The position numbers were made by a program, and so were the translations under genes. A DNA stretch of 64,000 bases from Pseudidiomarina tainanensis (GTDB taxonomy: Bacteria > Pseudomonadota > Gammaproteobacteria > Enterobacterales > Alteromonadaceae): contig NZ_PIQJ01000003.1 in NCBI RefSeq assembly GCF_004214835.1, positions 159,409 through 223,408 on the forward strand, read 5' to 3'. The notes under the pieces are model-generated. The model searched no databases, was not told the DNA's origin, and was given only the letters and a program-made list of their open reading frames with translations. Of this stretch, positions 52,300 to 63,913 are shown in pieces (the first letter of the stretch is position 1; every line of letters begins with the position of its first letter).

Positions 52300-53979
52300 T
52301 TATTTCGATTGATATTCAGCTTTACCGGCAACATAGGTTGCGTTGACTGTATTCTGCCATAGTATAGCGGCCTCACGCGCAAACGGATCATGATCTAACA
52401 CAATGAAATCAGCCCATTTTCCAGGCTCTAAGGTGCCTAGAATTTGTTCCTGACCAGCAGCATAAGCGGCATCAAGGGTAAAGGCGCGCAGAGCTTGCTC
52501 TAGGCTTAGTTTTTCATGCGCGTACCAGCCACCCTCAGGTTGATTTTCACGATCTTGACGCGTTACCGCTGCGTGCAAACCAAAGAACGGGTCAGCAAGT
52601 TCAACTGGGAAATCCGAGCCGGCAGCAATAATCGTTCCTTGTTTTTCAAAAGTTTGCCAAGCATAAGCACCTTTCATGCGCGCTTTGCCCAGACGATCTT
52701 CTGCCATGTTTTTGTCGCTGGTTGCATGCGTTGGTTGCATTGAAGCAATAATGTTCAATTCTTTGAATCGTGGAATATCATCTGGATGGACAATCTGAGA
52801 ATGCTCAATCCGATGACGTAAATTACGCCCACCAATCGTTTCAAAAGCATGCTCATATTCATCCAAAACAATACGGTTGGCGCGGTCGCCAATAGCGTGT
52901 GTATTAATTTGGAAACCGTGCGGAATAATCAACTCATATAACTCACGAATACGTTCTTGCGAAGTCACCATTAAGCCGTGCTGATCAGGCGCATCGTGAT
53001 AAGGCTTCAGCAAAGCGGCACCGCGGCTACCGAGTGCACCGTCACCGTAGATTTTTACACTGCGCACGGTCAGCTTGTCATCAGCTGATACATAGTGGCC
53101 AGCGTCGAGCAGTTCAGGTAGCTTGGGTTCAGTTGCCGAGAGCATGGCATAAATGCGTAATGGCATGTTCTGTTTGGCCGCTAAGTCTTTATAAACGCTC
53201 AAGGTGAGTGCATCAACGCCAGCATCGTGAACACCGGTAATGCCGCGTTCTAACAGATGATTAAAGGCTAGCTTTAATGCTTCTTCTTGCTGTTGCGCTG
53301 ACGTTGCAGGAATTTTTTGCTCGACTAAGTTCATCGCATTATCGATAAGTACGCCGGTTGGATTACCTTGCGCATCGCGAATGATCTCGCCACCGTCGGG
53401 ACTAACAGTGTCTGCGGTAATACCGGCAATTTCCAATGCTTTACTATTCGCCCATGCCGCATGGCCGTCAACGCGGGTTAAATAAATTGGTTTATCCGAA
53501 GAGATTTCATCAAGTGATTCAGCACTTGGGAACTGTTTGACAGTCCAATTTTCTTGGTTCCATCCGCGGCCTAAAATCCAGTCTGCGCCGGGTGTACCTT
53601 GCGCAAACTTCGCGACCATTGCTACTGCATCGCTTTGTGATGTTGCATCTCGTAAATCGGCCAGCATCAGGTTTTGACCAAGCCCAAGCACGTGACCGTG
53701 TGCATCAATAAGGCCCGGTAACACGAACTTGCCGTTTAAGTTGACACGTTGTTCTTTTGTTAGTGCGCCGTAAACGCTTTCTAATTCAGCCAGTGTACCA
53801 ATCGCCGCAACTTTGCCATCACGAATCAACATGGCGTCAAACTTCACCAAAACAGCTTCGTTTCCAGGGTTTCCGGTTAAGGTATAGCCGTTAAAATTAT
53901 GAAAGAAAACAGTCTGCGCAAACACGGTGGCAGAATGCAACATTAATAAAACAATACCAATTAAACGTAAAATTCTCAT
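52300..53979 (-). CDS. YtcJ-like secreted amidohydrolase
   Basis: 559 residues with a signal peptide (MRILRLIGIVLLMLHSATVFAQ). Amidohydrolase superfamily, YtcJ/N-substituted formamide deformylase-like branch: GLIDAHGHVLGLG (HxH), VKIYGDGALGSRGA, INTHAIGDRANR, RIEHSQI and AAGSDFPVELADP, then LEPGKWADFIVLDHDPF. All metal-site residues are present. It is the third secreted amidohydrolase in the window. The substrate is not determinable. Upstream of it lies pdxH's neighbour gap; the promoter probably lies in the 190-base gap to the response regulator gene. Confidence 0.87.
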   Translation of the reverse strand: MRILRLIGIVLLMLHSATVFAQTVFFHNFNGYTLTGNPGNEAVLVKFDAMLIRDGKVAAIGTLAELESVYGALTKEQRVNLNGKFVLPGLIDAHGHVLGLGQNLMLADLRDATSQSDAVAMVAKFAQGTPGADWILGRGWNQENWTVKQFPSAESLDEISSDKPIYLTRVDGHAAWANSKALEIAGITADTVSPDGGEIIRDAQGNPTGVLIDNAMNLVEQKIPATSAQQQEEALKLAFNHLLERGITGVHDAGVDALTLSVYKDLAAKQNMPLRIYAMLSATEPKLPELLDAGHYVSADDKLTVRSVKIYGDGALGSRGAALLKPYHDAPDQHGLMVTSQERIRELYELIIPHGFQINTHAIGDRANRIVLDEYEHAFETIGGRNLRHRIEHSQIVHPDDIPRFKELNIIASMQPTHATSDKNMAEDRLGKARMKGAYAWQTFEKQGTIIAAGSDFPVELADPFFGLHAAVTRQDRENQPEGGWYAHEKLSLEQALRAFTLDAAYAAGQEQILGTLEPGKWADFIVLDHDPFAREAAILWQNTVNATYVAGKAEYQSK

Positions 53980-54169
53980 AAATTTCTCTTTTTTATTGAA
54001 TTTTATGCGCTATAGCACACTCTTAGCTTGAACCATTGTTTATATCAGATACTGAAAATTTGGCTTTTTTACATAAATTTACAATTTAGTAACACCATAA
54101 CTTCAAACATTCGTTAAAGCGTGTACAATACGCTAAATGTTAGTAATCAATTAAAGCGCGTGGTTTTAG

Positions 54170-54796
54170 ATGAAAATATTAATAATAGATTCGCAATTTT
54201 TTGTACGTGCTGGGCTAATCCAAGTACTAACTAGCTTTTCTGACCAGCTCGCTATTTACGAAGCCCCGAGCTTTGATATTGCGCAAGAATATCTGCGCCA
54301 CCAAAATGACTATAACCTAATTTTCCTTGATATGGATATCCCCGACGCGGAAATCCGTCCGACCTTACAGACCTTAAAAAAGATGGCGCCAAGTTCGCAT
54401 ATCGTGCTGTTTAGTTGGCCTCGTCCGCTATCTGAAGTGCGCCAGGCACTAAGTAATGGTGTGCGCAGCTATCTGCCGAAAGACGCCAGTGCAGAAGAGG
54501 CTAAACAAGCCATACGCATCTTGTTGCAAAACGATCGCTATTTACCAGAAGAGTCGCGACTAAATGACAATATGAATCGACAAGGGAGTGCAGAACACTT
54601 TTTGTCACCGCGTCAATTAGAGATCATGCAGTTGTTGGCGCAAGGTTTGTCGAATAAAGAAATCGCCACCATCCTTGGCATTACTGAAGGAACAATTCGG
54701 GTTCACCTTTCTGCCATATTTAAGGCGATTAAAGTATCGAACCGAACGGAAGCCACGCTTTGGTACTTGCTGCGCCAAAAACGTTTGGTGGGTTAA
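54170..54796 (+). CDS. LuxR-type response regulator
   Basis: 208 residues, NarL/FixJ type. Receiver domain 1-120 with Asp7, the phosphoacceptor Asp54 in NLIFLDMDIP and YLPKDAS (Lys); the usual second acidic residue beside Asp7 is Ser (IIDSQ), which may weaken metal binding. The C-terminal LuxR HTH is LSPRQLEIMQLLAQGLSNKEIATILGITEGTIRVHLSAIFKAI. No histidine kinase is adjacent. The ATG of the next gene follows the stop with no gap. Confidence 0.9.
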   Translation: MKILIIDSQFFVRAGLIQVLTSFSDQLAIYEAPSFDIAQEYLRHQNDYNLIFLDMDIPDAEIRPTLQTLKKMAPSSHIVLFSWPRPLSEVRQALSNGVRSYLPKDASAEEAKQAIRILLQNDRYLPEESRLNDNMNRQGSAEHFLSPRQLEIMQLLAQGLSNKEIATILGITEGTIRVHLSAIFKAIKVSNRTEATLWYLLRQKRLVG

Positions 54797-55318
54797 ATGA
54801 GTTTGGAGCAAATCCTAAGCTCGCTAGAGCAGGGGAAGCATGCTCCAACTGAACGTTGGAATCCACCTTATTGTGGTGAGATTCCGATTCATATCGATGA
54901 GCATGGCCAATGGCATTATCAGGGCTCGCCGATCAAACGAGATCGGCTGGTAAAGCTCTTTGCTAGCGTGTTAGTGCACGAACAGGGTAACTACTTTTTA
55001 GTAACACCTGCCGAGAAGGTCAAAATAAGTGTCGCTGATGTGCCGTTTATAGTGGTGACTTGGGCCAAAGTCGACGAGTTAACGCCACCTGTTATTCAGG
55101 TTACCACCAATATTGATCAGAGGTTCGCCCTGTCCGAACAACATCCACTTGTGGTTCGCAACGAACAACTTTATGTAGACTGCGGTCGAGAGCTTTGGGC
55201 TAAGGTGCACCGTAACGTGGTGTACCAGTGGGCAGAGATTGCTCAAGTGCAGCAACGGAATGGCCGCGATATTTATACTATTGAAAGTGCCGGCACTCGA
55301 TTTGATTTAAATCAGTAA
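54797..55318 (+). CDS. DUF1285 family protein
   Basis: 173 residues. The pattern RWNPPYCGEIPIHIDEHGQWHYQGSPIKRDRLVKLFASVL, VTPAEKVKISVADVPFIV and VVRNEQLYVDCGRELWAKVHRNVVYQWAEI matches DUF1285, a beta-rich domain of unknown function found alone in proteobacteria. No catalytic motif is evident. The ATG touches the stop of the response regulator (TAAATG), so they are co-transcribed. Start chosen by this junction. Confidence 0.85.
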   Translation: MSLEQILSSLEQGKHAPTERWNPPYCGEIPIHIDEHGQWHYQGSPIKRDRLVKLFASVLVHEQGNYFLVTPAEKVKISVADVPFIVVTWAKVDELTPPVIQVTTNIDQRFALSEQHPLVVRNEQLYVDCGRELWAKVHRNVVYQWAEIAQVQQRNGRDIYTIESAGTRFDLNQ

Positions 55319-55397
55319 TGTTGTTCTGAATTTGCGCGAAACATAACGCTGCTCTATCATACGCATCCTATTTGTAGCCGAGCTTGAGATACCGTTC

Positions 55398-57389
<1,992 letters not shown>

Positions 57390-57397
57390 TGTATTGA

Positions 57398-58159
57398 TTA
57401 GTCAAGTTGTGACAGATAGTCGCTACGCGGGAAGTTAGTTTTGAGCGTAGCTACTGCGTCAGCATACAGCTCAGTCAACTCTAGGCTTCGGTAGGCTTCC
57501 GCCATAATTGCCAATGCGTGTTCAGCTTCAGGCGTATCACTAAAGTTCTCAAGTACATATTTACCGCGATTCGCCGCTGCCAGAAACGCTTCACGCTTCA
57601 TGTAATATTGCGCAACTGCAAGTTCATGACGCGCCAAACGACTCTTAATACCAATCATACGCTGGCGCGCATCGGCTGAGTATTTACTATCTGGGAAGCG
57701 GCGGACGAGTTCTGCATAATCATCGAATGCTTCACGCGCTTTGGTTGGGTCACGATCTGAGCGGTCGATGCCAACTAAATCTTGGAACAAATTCTCAGAG
57801 GCACGTTCATTTGTTAATCCACGCATGTAAAGTGCGTAATCAATCGACTGATGATTCGGATTCAAACGCGTAAAACGGTCGATTGCAGCGAGTGATTTAT
57901 CAATATCACCAGTTTTGTAGTACACATAAATTAAGTCGAGCTGAATTTGATGGGTCAACGGACCGAACGGGAAGCGCGTATTCAGGGCTTCTAACGTTTG
58001 CAATGCACTACTGAAGTTACCAGCTTGAATTGCTTGTTGTGCCCGCTCGTAGCCGACTTCGATATCGGTCATGCGCGTATTTTCAAATTCATCCGGCGAA
58101 CTTGAACAAGCGCTCAAGGTCATGAGGGTTACACAGGCTACAATTAGACGAAATTTCAT
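57398..58159 (-). CDS. bamD: Outer-membrane assembly lipoprotein BamD
   Basis: 253 residues. Signal peptide with lipobox LSACSSSPDEF, then TPR repeats (YERAQQAIQAGNFSSALQTLEALNTRFPFGP, YYKTGDIDKSLAAIDRFTRLNPNH, RRFPDSKYSADARQRM). Essential component of the BAM complex that inserts beta-barrels; it works with BamA at the outer membrane. Divergent from rluD, convergent with glnB. Identity is secure by fold, length and the rluD-bamD neighbourhood, which is conserved. Confidence 0.95.
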   Translation of the reverse strand: MKFRLIVACVTLMTLSACSSSPDEFENTRMTDIEVGYERAQQAIQAGNFSSALQTLEALNTRFPFGPLTHQIQLDLIYVYYKTGDIDKSLAAIDRFTRLNPNHQSIDYALYMRGLTNERASENLFQDLVGIDRSDRDPTKAREAFDDYAELVRRFPDSKYSADARQRMIGIKSRLARHELAVAQYYMKREAFLAAANRGKYVLENFSDTPEAEHALAIMAEAYRSLELTELYADAVATLKTNFPRSDYLSQLD

Positions 58160-58279
58160 AATGTGTTTTATTTATCTCTGTTGATTTAACTTTGGTGCAG
58201 CGTCCCAAACAGGTACACTATACATATTCACGCATTCTAGCGCAGCACTGGCTGCTTTCACAGGTCCGAATACGAATTT

Positions 58280-59248
58280 ATGAGCGAACAGATTTCACTA
58301 ACAGGAAATGTCCCCCCTTCAGCGAACGGCAAGCGATTGGACCAAACTCTCGCAGAGATGTTCCCTGACTATTCACGTTCTCGGTTAAAAAGTTGGATTA
58401 CCGATGGCCAAGTGAAGGTGGAAGGGCAGGTTGTTGATAAGCCGCGCGAGAAAGTTCTCGCAGGTATGGTTATTGAAGTCGCCGCGGAATTGGTGGAAGA
58501 ACAACGCTTTGAAGCGCAACCCATTGAATTAAATATTGTGTATGAAGATGATGATATTCTCGTCATCAATAAACCTGCCGGTTTGGTTGTTCATCCAGGC
58601 GCAGGCACACCTGATGGCACGTTGTTAAACGCTTTATTGCATCATTTCCCTGCCATTGATCAAGTGCCGCGTGCGGGCATTATTCATCGTTTAGATAAAG
58701 ACACGACGGGTTTGATGGTAGTAGCGAAAACGGTTCCAGCGCAAACCCATTTGGTTGCCGCCATGCAAGAGCGCGAGATTACCCGCGAGTACGAAGCTGT
58801 TTGCAATGGGCCAATGACTGCCGGCGGTATGATTGACGAACCTATTGCGCGTCACCCAACGAAGCGCACGCATATGGCGGTTGTTGCATTAGGTAAGCCA
58901 GCAGTAACCCATTATCGTGTAGTTGAGCGCTTCCGCGCACATACCCATTTGCGCTTACGATTAGAAACCGGGCGCACGCATCAGATTCGCGTGCATATGG
59001 CACACTTGCGTCATCCGTTGGTGGGTGACTTTACGTATGGCGGGCGTCCGCGACCACCGCAGAAAGCCAGCCCTGAGCTGCTCGAAACGCTGCGAAACTT
59101 TCGTCGGCAAGCCTTGCATGCCGCACGTTTGTCTCTGCACCACCCGATTACAGGTGAATGGATGAGTTGGGATGCGCCAACACCAGATGACATGGTCGAA
59201 TTAATTGCGGCCTTGCGCGCTGATAGAAAAGAACATCCAATCGATTAA
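58280..59248 (+). CDS. rluD: 23S rRNA pseudouridine synthase RluD
   Basis: Makes pseudouridines 1911, 1915 and 1917 in helix 69 of 23S rRNA. 322 residues: S4 RNA-binding domain (about 15-80, KRLDQTLAEMFPDYSRSRLKSWITDGQVKVEG), then the catalytic domain with PAGLVVHPGAG, IIHRLDKDTTGLMVVAK (catalytic Asp), LRLETGRTHQIRVHMAHLRHPLVGD and a C-terminal tail. It ends 1 base before pgeF on the same strand. Confidence 0.95.
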   Translation: MSEQISLTGNVPPSANGKRLDQTLAEMFPDYSRSRLKSWITDGQVKVEGQVVDKPREKVLAGMVIEVAAELVEEQRFEAQPIELNIVYEDDDILVINKPAGLVVHPGAGTPDGTLLNALLHHFPAIDQVPRAGIIHRLDKDTTGLMVVAKTVPAQTHLVAAMQEREITREYEAVCNGPMTAGGMIDEPIARHPTKRTHMAVVALGKPAVTHYRVVERFRAHTHLRLRLETGRTHQIRVHMAHLRHPLVGDFTYGGRPRPPQKASPELLETLRNFRRQALHAARLSLHHPITGEWMSWDAPTPDDMVELIAALRADRKEHPID

Positions 59249-59249
59249 T

Positions 59250-59945
59250 ATGAAACAGCTCGATTGGAAATTACCCGAAGGCGTTTTCGCCGCTGTCACT
59301 TCAGTGGCTGAACCGGGCAATTTAGCTGTGCATGTGAATGATGAGCCGGCGACGGTTATCCGCCATCGACGCCAATTACAGCGCGAATTAAATCTTCCAG
59401 CTTCACCGCGTTGGCTTCGACAAGTGCATAGCACGCACATTGTTGATTTCGATGCGGCCTATCCAACCGTCGAAGCCGATGCAGTGTATGCGAATCGTGG
59501 CCAAACAGTATGCGCGGTGCTCACCGCCGATTGTTTACCTATTCTTTTGTGTAGCCAAGATGGTCAAGAAATTGCCGCAGTGCATGCCGGCTGGCGCGGT
59601 CTGGCTGGCGGTATTATCCAAAATGCACTGGCGCGTTTTCAAGCCAAGCCCCGCGAATTGTTAGCCTATATAGGCCCAGCAATCTCGATGCCAGCTTTTG
59701 AAGTTGGCGACGAAGTGCGTGAAGCATTTTTATCCACTGAGGCAGTTGATTCCGATACTTTTCGCTCCCATATTCAAGGGAAATGGCACGCGAATCTTCC
59801 TTTGTTGGCGCAACGCATCCTTGAACAGCAAGGTTGTCTATCTGTTCAGCAAAGCGCTCATTGCACTTACACTGATTCGCGCTGGTATTCTTATCGTCGT
59901 GATTCAAGTTGTGGTCGCATTGCGTCATTGATTTGGAAAAAATAA
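59250..59945 (+). CDS. pgeF: Polyphenol oxidase-family protein (YfiH/PgeF)
   Basis: 231 residues from ATG 59250, one base after the rluD stop; an upstream in-frame start lies inside rluD. YfiH/PgeF (laccase-domain DUF152) family: RQVHSTHIVDFD, VCAVLTADCLPILL, AAVHAGWRGLAGGII, YIGPAISMPAFEVGDEV and YSYRRDSSCGRIASLIW, including the metal-binding His/Cys residues. Shown in other bacteria to act on N-acetylmuramoyl-L-Ser errors in peptidoglycan precursors, or purine nucleosides; not distinguishable here. Confidence 0.9.
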   Translation: MKQLDWKLPEGVFAAVTSVAEPGNLAVHVNDEPATVIRHRRQLQRELNLPASPRWLRQVHSTHIVDFDAAYPTVEADAVYANRGQTVCAVLTADCLPILLCSQDGQEIAAVHAGWRGLAGGIIQNALARFQAKPRELLAYIGPAISMPAFEVGDEVREAFLSTEAVDSDTFRSHIQGKWHANLPLLAQRILEQQGCLSVQQSAHCTYTDSRWYSYRRDSSCGRIASLIWKK

Positions 59946-59955
59946 TTCACTGGCG

Positions 59956-59984
59956 CTTGAAATTCGTTCAGTAATACCCACATA
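59956..59984 (+). promoter_or_regulatory. Heat-shock (sigma32) promoter of clpB
   Basis: CTTGAAA (59956-59962), a 14-base spacer, and CCCACATA (59977-59984) match the RpoH consensus CTTGAAA-N13/14-CCCCATnT with one deviation. Position, 38 bases before clpB, and the gene's role make this a likely heat-shock promoter. Confidence 0.8.
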
Positions 59985-60021
59985 AAGAATCAGGATATTA
60001 GAGATTTTTTAAGGGGTAACC

Positions 60022-62595
60022 ATGCGATTCGATAAATTAACCAACAAATTCCAAATGGCGATTGCAGACGCACAGTCTTTGGCGTTGGGTCGCGACCATC
60101 AATTTATTGAACCAGTTCACGTAATGCATGCGTTGATGACGCAAGACGGTGGTTCAATTCGTCCTTTATTGACCTTGCTTCAGGTCAATTCAAATGATTT
60201 AAAAACGCAGTTATCGGCCGCTTTGGAAAAACTACCGCAAGTTGAAGGCACTGGTGGTGATGTGCAAGTTTCGGCGGCAACTGGAACGCTGCTAAATCTC
60301 TGCGATAAGTTCGCTCAAAAGCGCAATGACCAATTCATTTCATCTGAGCTGTTTGTGTTAGCAGCAACCGAAGATAAAGGCGCACTTGGCGAGATCTTGA
60401 AGAAACTGGGTGTGACTCGCGAGAAAGTTGAACAAGCAATTGAAAAAGTACGAGGCGGTGAAGCTGTGGATGACCAAAATGCCGAAGACAAACGCGAAGC
60501 GTTGTCGAAATATACGATTGATCTGACCGAACGTGCAGAGCTCGGCAAACTTGATCCGGTTATAGGTCGTGACGATGAAATTCGCCGTACGATTCAAGTG
60601 TTGCAACGTCGGACTAAAAATAACCCTGTACTGATTGGTGAGCCTGGTGTAGGTAAAACAGCCATTGTTGAGGGATTGGCGCAGCGCATTGTTAACGGCG
60701 AGGTGCCTGAAGGTCTTAAGCACAAACGTGTGCTTTCTTTAGATCTAGGCGCACTTCTTGCTGGTGCGAAATATCGCGGTGAATTTGAAGAGCGTTTAAA
60801 AGCTGTTTTGAATGAGCTGGGTAAAGAAGAAGGCCGCATTATTCTGTTTATTGATGAGTTGCATACGATGGTGGGTGCCGGTAAAGCCGATGGCGCAATG
60901 GATGCCGGGAATATGTTGAAACCTGCTCTAGCGCGCGGTGAATTGCACTGTGTTGGTGCAACGACTTTAGACGAGTACCGTCAATATATAGAGAAAGATG
61001 CTGCTTTAGAGCGTCGTTTCCAAAAAGTATTGGTTGATGAGCCATCGGTGGAAGATACCATTGCAATCTTACGTGGCTTAAAAGAACGTTACGAAGTACA
61101 TCACTCAGTGCAAATTACTGACCCAGCTATTGTTGCTGCGGCATCATTGTCGCATCGATATATCAGCGATCGTCAGTTACCGGATAAGGCGATTGACCTT
61201 ATTGACGAGGCGGCATCAAGTATTCGCATGCAAATTGATTCAAAACCGGAAGATTTAGATCGGTTAGAACGCCGCATCATTCAGTTGCAGCTGGAACAAA
61301 AAGCACTGCAAAAAGAAAAGGACGAAGCGAGTAAGAAGCGTCTTGAGTTGTTAGAAGAAGAGCTGAAAGATCAGCAACGCAAGTACGCTGAACTTGAGGA
61401 AGTTTGGTTAGCCGAGAAAGCCGTGGTGCAAGGTGAGCAAAATATTAAAGCTCAGCTTGAGCAAGCCAAAACAGACTTGGAAATTGCGCGCCGAGCAAGT
61501 GACTTAAATCGCATGTCGGAACTTCAGTACGGCAAAATTCCGGAATTAGAGCGTCAGCTAAAAGCTGCCTCAGAAGCTGATGAACAAGGTATGTCATTGC
61601 TCAAAAATAAAGTCACCGAAGAGCAAATTGCCGATGTGTTATCACGTTGGACTGGAATCCCGGTGAGCAAGATGCTTGAAGGTGAACGTGACAAACTACT
61701 GAAAATGGAAGAGCAATTGCACAGCCGCGTTGTTGGTCAAGACGAAGCGGTAACTTCTGTTGCCAATGCCATTCGTCGATCACGCGCCGGATTATCCGAC
61801 CCGCAACGTCCGATTGGGTCATTCCTGTTTTTGGGGCCAACAGGTGTCGGTAAAACAGAGCTGTGCAAAGCTTTAGCGCATTTTATGTTTGACACCGATG
61901 AAGCGATGGTTCGTATCGACATGTCGGAGTTTATGGAGAAGCATTCGGTTGCTCGGCTCGTTGGCGCACCTCCAGGTTATGTTGGCTATGAAGAGGGCGG
62001 CTATCTTACCGAAGCGGTTCGCCGCCGTCCGTATTCAGTGATTCTGTTGGATGAGGTGGAAAAGGCTCACCCTGATGTCTTTAACATCCTATTACAGGTG
62101 TTGGATGACGGCCGTTTAACGGATGGCCAAGGGCGAACAGTCGATTTTAGAAACACTGTGATCATCATGACGTCCAACTTAGGTTCCGATGTGATACAAG
62201 AAAAAGCGCATCAACAAACCTATAATGAAATGAAAGACGAGGTGATGGAAATTCTCTCTCATTATTTCCGTCCAGAGTTCTTGAATCGAGTTGATGAGAC
62301 TGTCGTGTTCCATCCGCTCGCGAAGGAACATATTAAAAATATTGCGAAGATACAGTTACAACGCTTGTATCAACGCTTAGCTGAACGCGATTACGCTCTT
62401 GAGCTTTCAAATGCTGCGTTAGAACATTTGGCTGCCGCTGGCTTCGATCCGGTATTTGGTGCTCGTCCGCTAAAACGTGCGATTCAGCAAGAGCTTGAGA
62501 ACCCACTGGCGCAGCAGATATTAGCTGGCAAGCTGATTCCAAAGCAGGTCATTCATGTTGACTACCAAGATAATGAATTGGTGATTTCGCAGTAA
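60022..62595 (+). CDS. clpB: ClpB disaggregase
   Basis: AAA+ chaperone that, with DnaK, pulls proteins out of aggregates. 857 residues, full length. N-domain 1-150 ([20 protein letters not shown]), NBD1 with Walker A GEPGVGKT near residue 206 and [16 protein letters not shown], the coiled-coil M-domain (about 410-525), NBD2 with Walker A GPTGVGKT near residue 605, [15 protein letters not shown], and the C-terminal [13 protein letters not shown]. No IGF-type ClpP loop. Controlled by the upstream sigma32 promoter. AAGGGG precedes the ATG. Confidence 0.97.
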   Translation: MRFDKLTNKFQMAIADAQSLALGRDHQFIEPVHVMHALMTQDGGSIRPLLTLLQVNSNDLKTQLSAALEKLPQVEGTGGDVQVSAATGTLLNLCDKFAQKRNDQFISSELFVLAATEDKGALGEILKKLGVTREKVEQAIEKVRGGEAVDDQNAEDKREALSKYTIDLTERAELGKLDPVIGRDDEIRRTIQVLQRRTKNNPVLIGEPGVGKTAIVEGLAQRIVNGEVPEGLKHKRVLSLDLGALLAGAKYRGEFEERLKAVLNELGKEEGRIILFIDELHTMVGAGKADGAMDAGNMLKPALARGELHCVGATTLDEYRQYIEKDAALERRFQKVLVDEPSVEDTIAILRGLKERYEVHHSVQITDPAIVAAASLSHRYISDRQLPDKAIDLIDEAASSIRMQIDSKPEDLDRLERRIIQLQLEQKALQKEKDEASKKRLELLEEELKDQQRKYAELEEVWLAEKAVVQGEQNIKAQLEQAKTDLEIARRASDLNRMSELQYGKIPELERQLKAASEADEQGMSLLKNKVTEEQIADVLSRWTGIPVSKMLEGERDKLLKMEEQLHSRVVGQDEAVTSVANAIRRSRAGLSDPQRPIGSFLFLGPTGVGKTELCKALAHFMFDTDEAMVRIDMSEFMEKHSVARLVGAPPGYVGYEEGGYLTEAVRRRPYSVILLDEVEKAHPDVFNILLQVLDDGRLTDGQGRTVDFRNTVIIMTSNLGSDVIQEKAHQQTYNEMKDEVMEILSHYFRPEFLNRVDETVVFHPLAKEHIKNIAKIQLQRLYQRLAERDYALELSNAALEHLAAAGFDPVFGARPLKRAIQQELENPLAQQILAGKLIPKQVIHVDYQDNELVISQ

Positions 62596-62606
62596 TGATG
62601 AAGTGT

Positions 62607-62637
62607 AATAGCCGAGCTAAGCCAAAGTTCGGCTATT
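62607..62637 (+). terminator. Terminator-like hairpin after clpB
   Basis: AATAGCCGA (62607-62615) pairs with TCGGCTATT (62629-62637) and is followed by TATTGC, a weak T tail. Confidence 0.65.
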
Positions 62638-62695
62638 TATTGCTATGAATAAGCTATGTTATGCTGTGCGGCCACTATGATTAGGGAATCAAACT

Positions 62696-63544
62696 ATGCC
62701 GAATAAAACAGAACAGTCATTAGCTACCGCAAAGAACCGCGGAATATTCCTGTTGCCCAACTTGTTGACAACTGCGGGACTGTTTTCCGGCTTCTTCGCA
62801 ATTGTTGCGTCTATGAATGGCCTCTTTGAGTCAGCTGCTGTCGCAATCTTTATTGCGATGGTCTTTGATGGTCTTGACGGACGCGTTGCTCGAATGACGA
62901 ATACTGAAAGTGCCTTTGGTGCCGAATATGACAGCATGGCCGACATTGTTTCGTTCGGTATGGCGCCTGCATTGGTCATGTATAACTGGGGCCTTTCTGA
63001 TTTGGGTAAACTCGGTTGGTTAGCAGCGTTCATCTTTGTTGCGGGTGGCGCATTACGTTTAGCACGTTTCAATACCAATCTTGGTACATCTGACAAGCGC
63101 TACTTCCAAGGCTTAGCGATTCCAAGTGCGGCAGCCATTGTGTCCGGGTTTGTCTGGGTTGGTAGTAAATACGAAATTGACCCGTCAAATGTCAGTTATA
63201 TTGCAGCTGTTCTAACTATAGCTGCGGGCTTACTGATGGTGAGTAACTTCCGCTATCACTCATTTAAAGATGTCGACTGGCGTGACCGTGTTCCGTTTAT
63301 CGCCATTCTTTTAATTGTGTTGGCATTTGTCGTCGTCGCAACTGAACCTTCGTTGGTGTTGTTCTCGATTTTCCTTCTTTATGCGATTTCAGGTCCAATT
63401 ACGACTTTCAGAACCGTAAAGAAAATAAAGTTGGAACATGTGGTCGGTGACTCAGATTGCGAAGAAAGTGAAGAACCAACCAAAAAGCAACAAAATAGTT
63501 CAGAAACTGAGCCGAAATCGAGTGCTAAAAGCACAACCGATTAA
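62696..63544 (+). CDS. pssA: CDP-diacylglycerol-serine O-phosphatidyltransferase
   Basis: Membrane enzyme of phosphatidylethanolamine synthesis. 282 residues, the integral-membrane PssA of the CDP-alcohol phosphotransferase family (not the E. coli PLD type). Catalytic signature FDGLDGRVARMTNTESAFGAEYDSMADIVSFG carries the DGxxAR...G...D...D motif near residues 60-90. About eight membrane helices and a charged, Ser/Glu/Lys-rich C-terminal tail of 40 residues. It is the last protein gene before the rRNA operon. Confidence 0.93.
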   Translation: MPNKTEQSLATAKNRGIFLLPNLLTTAGLFSGFFAIVASMNGLFESAAVAIFIAMVFDGLDGRVARMTNTESAFGAEYDSMADIVSFGMAPALVMYNWGLSDLGKLGWLAAFIFVAGGALRLARFNTNLGTSDKRYFQGLAIPSAAAIVSGFVWVGSKYEIDPSNVSYIAAVLTIAAGLLMVSNFRYHSFKDVDWRDRVPFIAILLIVLAFVVVATEPSLVLFSIFLLYAISGPITTFRTVKKIKLEHVVGDSDCEESEEPTKKQQNSSETEPKSSAKSTTD

Positions 63545-63581
63545 AAACTCAGCAGTCAGTTCAAAAACGTCAAAAAAGATC

Positions 63582-63609
63582 TTGCACAGCTGGCGGCGAT
63601 CCTTATAAT
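63582..63609 (+). promoter_or_regulatory. rRNA operon promoter P1
   Basis: TTGCAC (63582-63587) and TATAAT (63604-63609) with a 16-base spacer, followed by the GC-rich discriminator TCGCCGCCG, as in stringently controlled rRNA promoters. An A-rich stretch upstream (CAAAAACGTCAAAAAAG) resembles an UP element. Confidence 0.88.
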
Positions 63610-63684
63610 TCGCCGCCGTTGTCACCGAGTGATGACGCGGGTTTAGGAAGTGACGCAAGTCAAAAAAAAAGATCCAAAAGGATC

Positions 63685-63712
63685 TTGACCTGAACCAAGG
63701 ATGGCGTAAAAT
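63685..63712 (+). promoter_or_regulatory. rRNA operon promoter P2
   Basis: TTGACC (63685-63690), a 16-base spacer and TAAAAT (63707-63712). A hairpin AAGATCC/GGATCTT (63669-63686) overlaps the -35 and, on the minus strand, would be a terminator with a T run, possibly stopping antisense transcripts. Confidence 0.8.
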
Positions 63713-63720
63713 ACGCATCC

Positions 63721-63752
63721 CGCTTCACGAAGAAGCGAATGTTCTTTAACAA
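63721..63752 (+). promoter_or_regulatory. rRNA leader antitermination signals boxB and boxA
   Basis: boxB-like hairpin CGCTTC/GAAGCG (63721-63737) is followed by boxA TGTTCTTTAACAA (63740-63752), close to the consensus TGCTCTTTAACAA. Together they recruit Nus factors. Confidence 0.88.
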
Positions 63753-63803
63753 TATACCAAGCCAAGCAAACTGTGTGGGCACTTACCGGATTCAGGCAGA
63801 GAA

Positions 63804-63837
63804 GCATCTTCGGATGCAAAAAAGTATCTTCGGATAC
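63804..63837 (+). other. Tandem UUCG hairpins in the rRNA leader
   Basis: GCATCTTCGGATGC (63804-63817) and GTATCTTCGGATAC (63824-63837) are two hairpins with identical UUCG-type loops and compensating stem bases, separated by six A residues. Probably leader structures used in processing or transcription. Confidence 0.7.
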
Positions 63838-63913
63838 ACCTGACTGATTGGAAAAGTGCTTAACAAATTAGATTTTATTAAGTCATTGATTCAATGGGTC
63901 GATTAAACACTTT

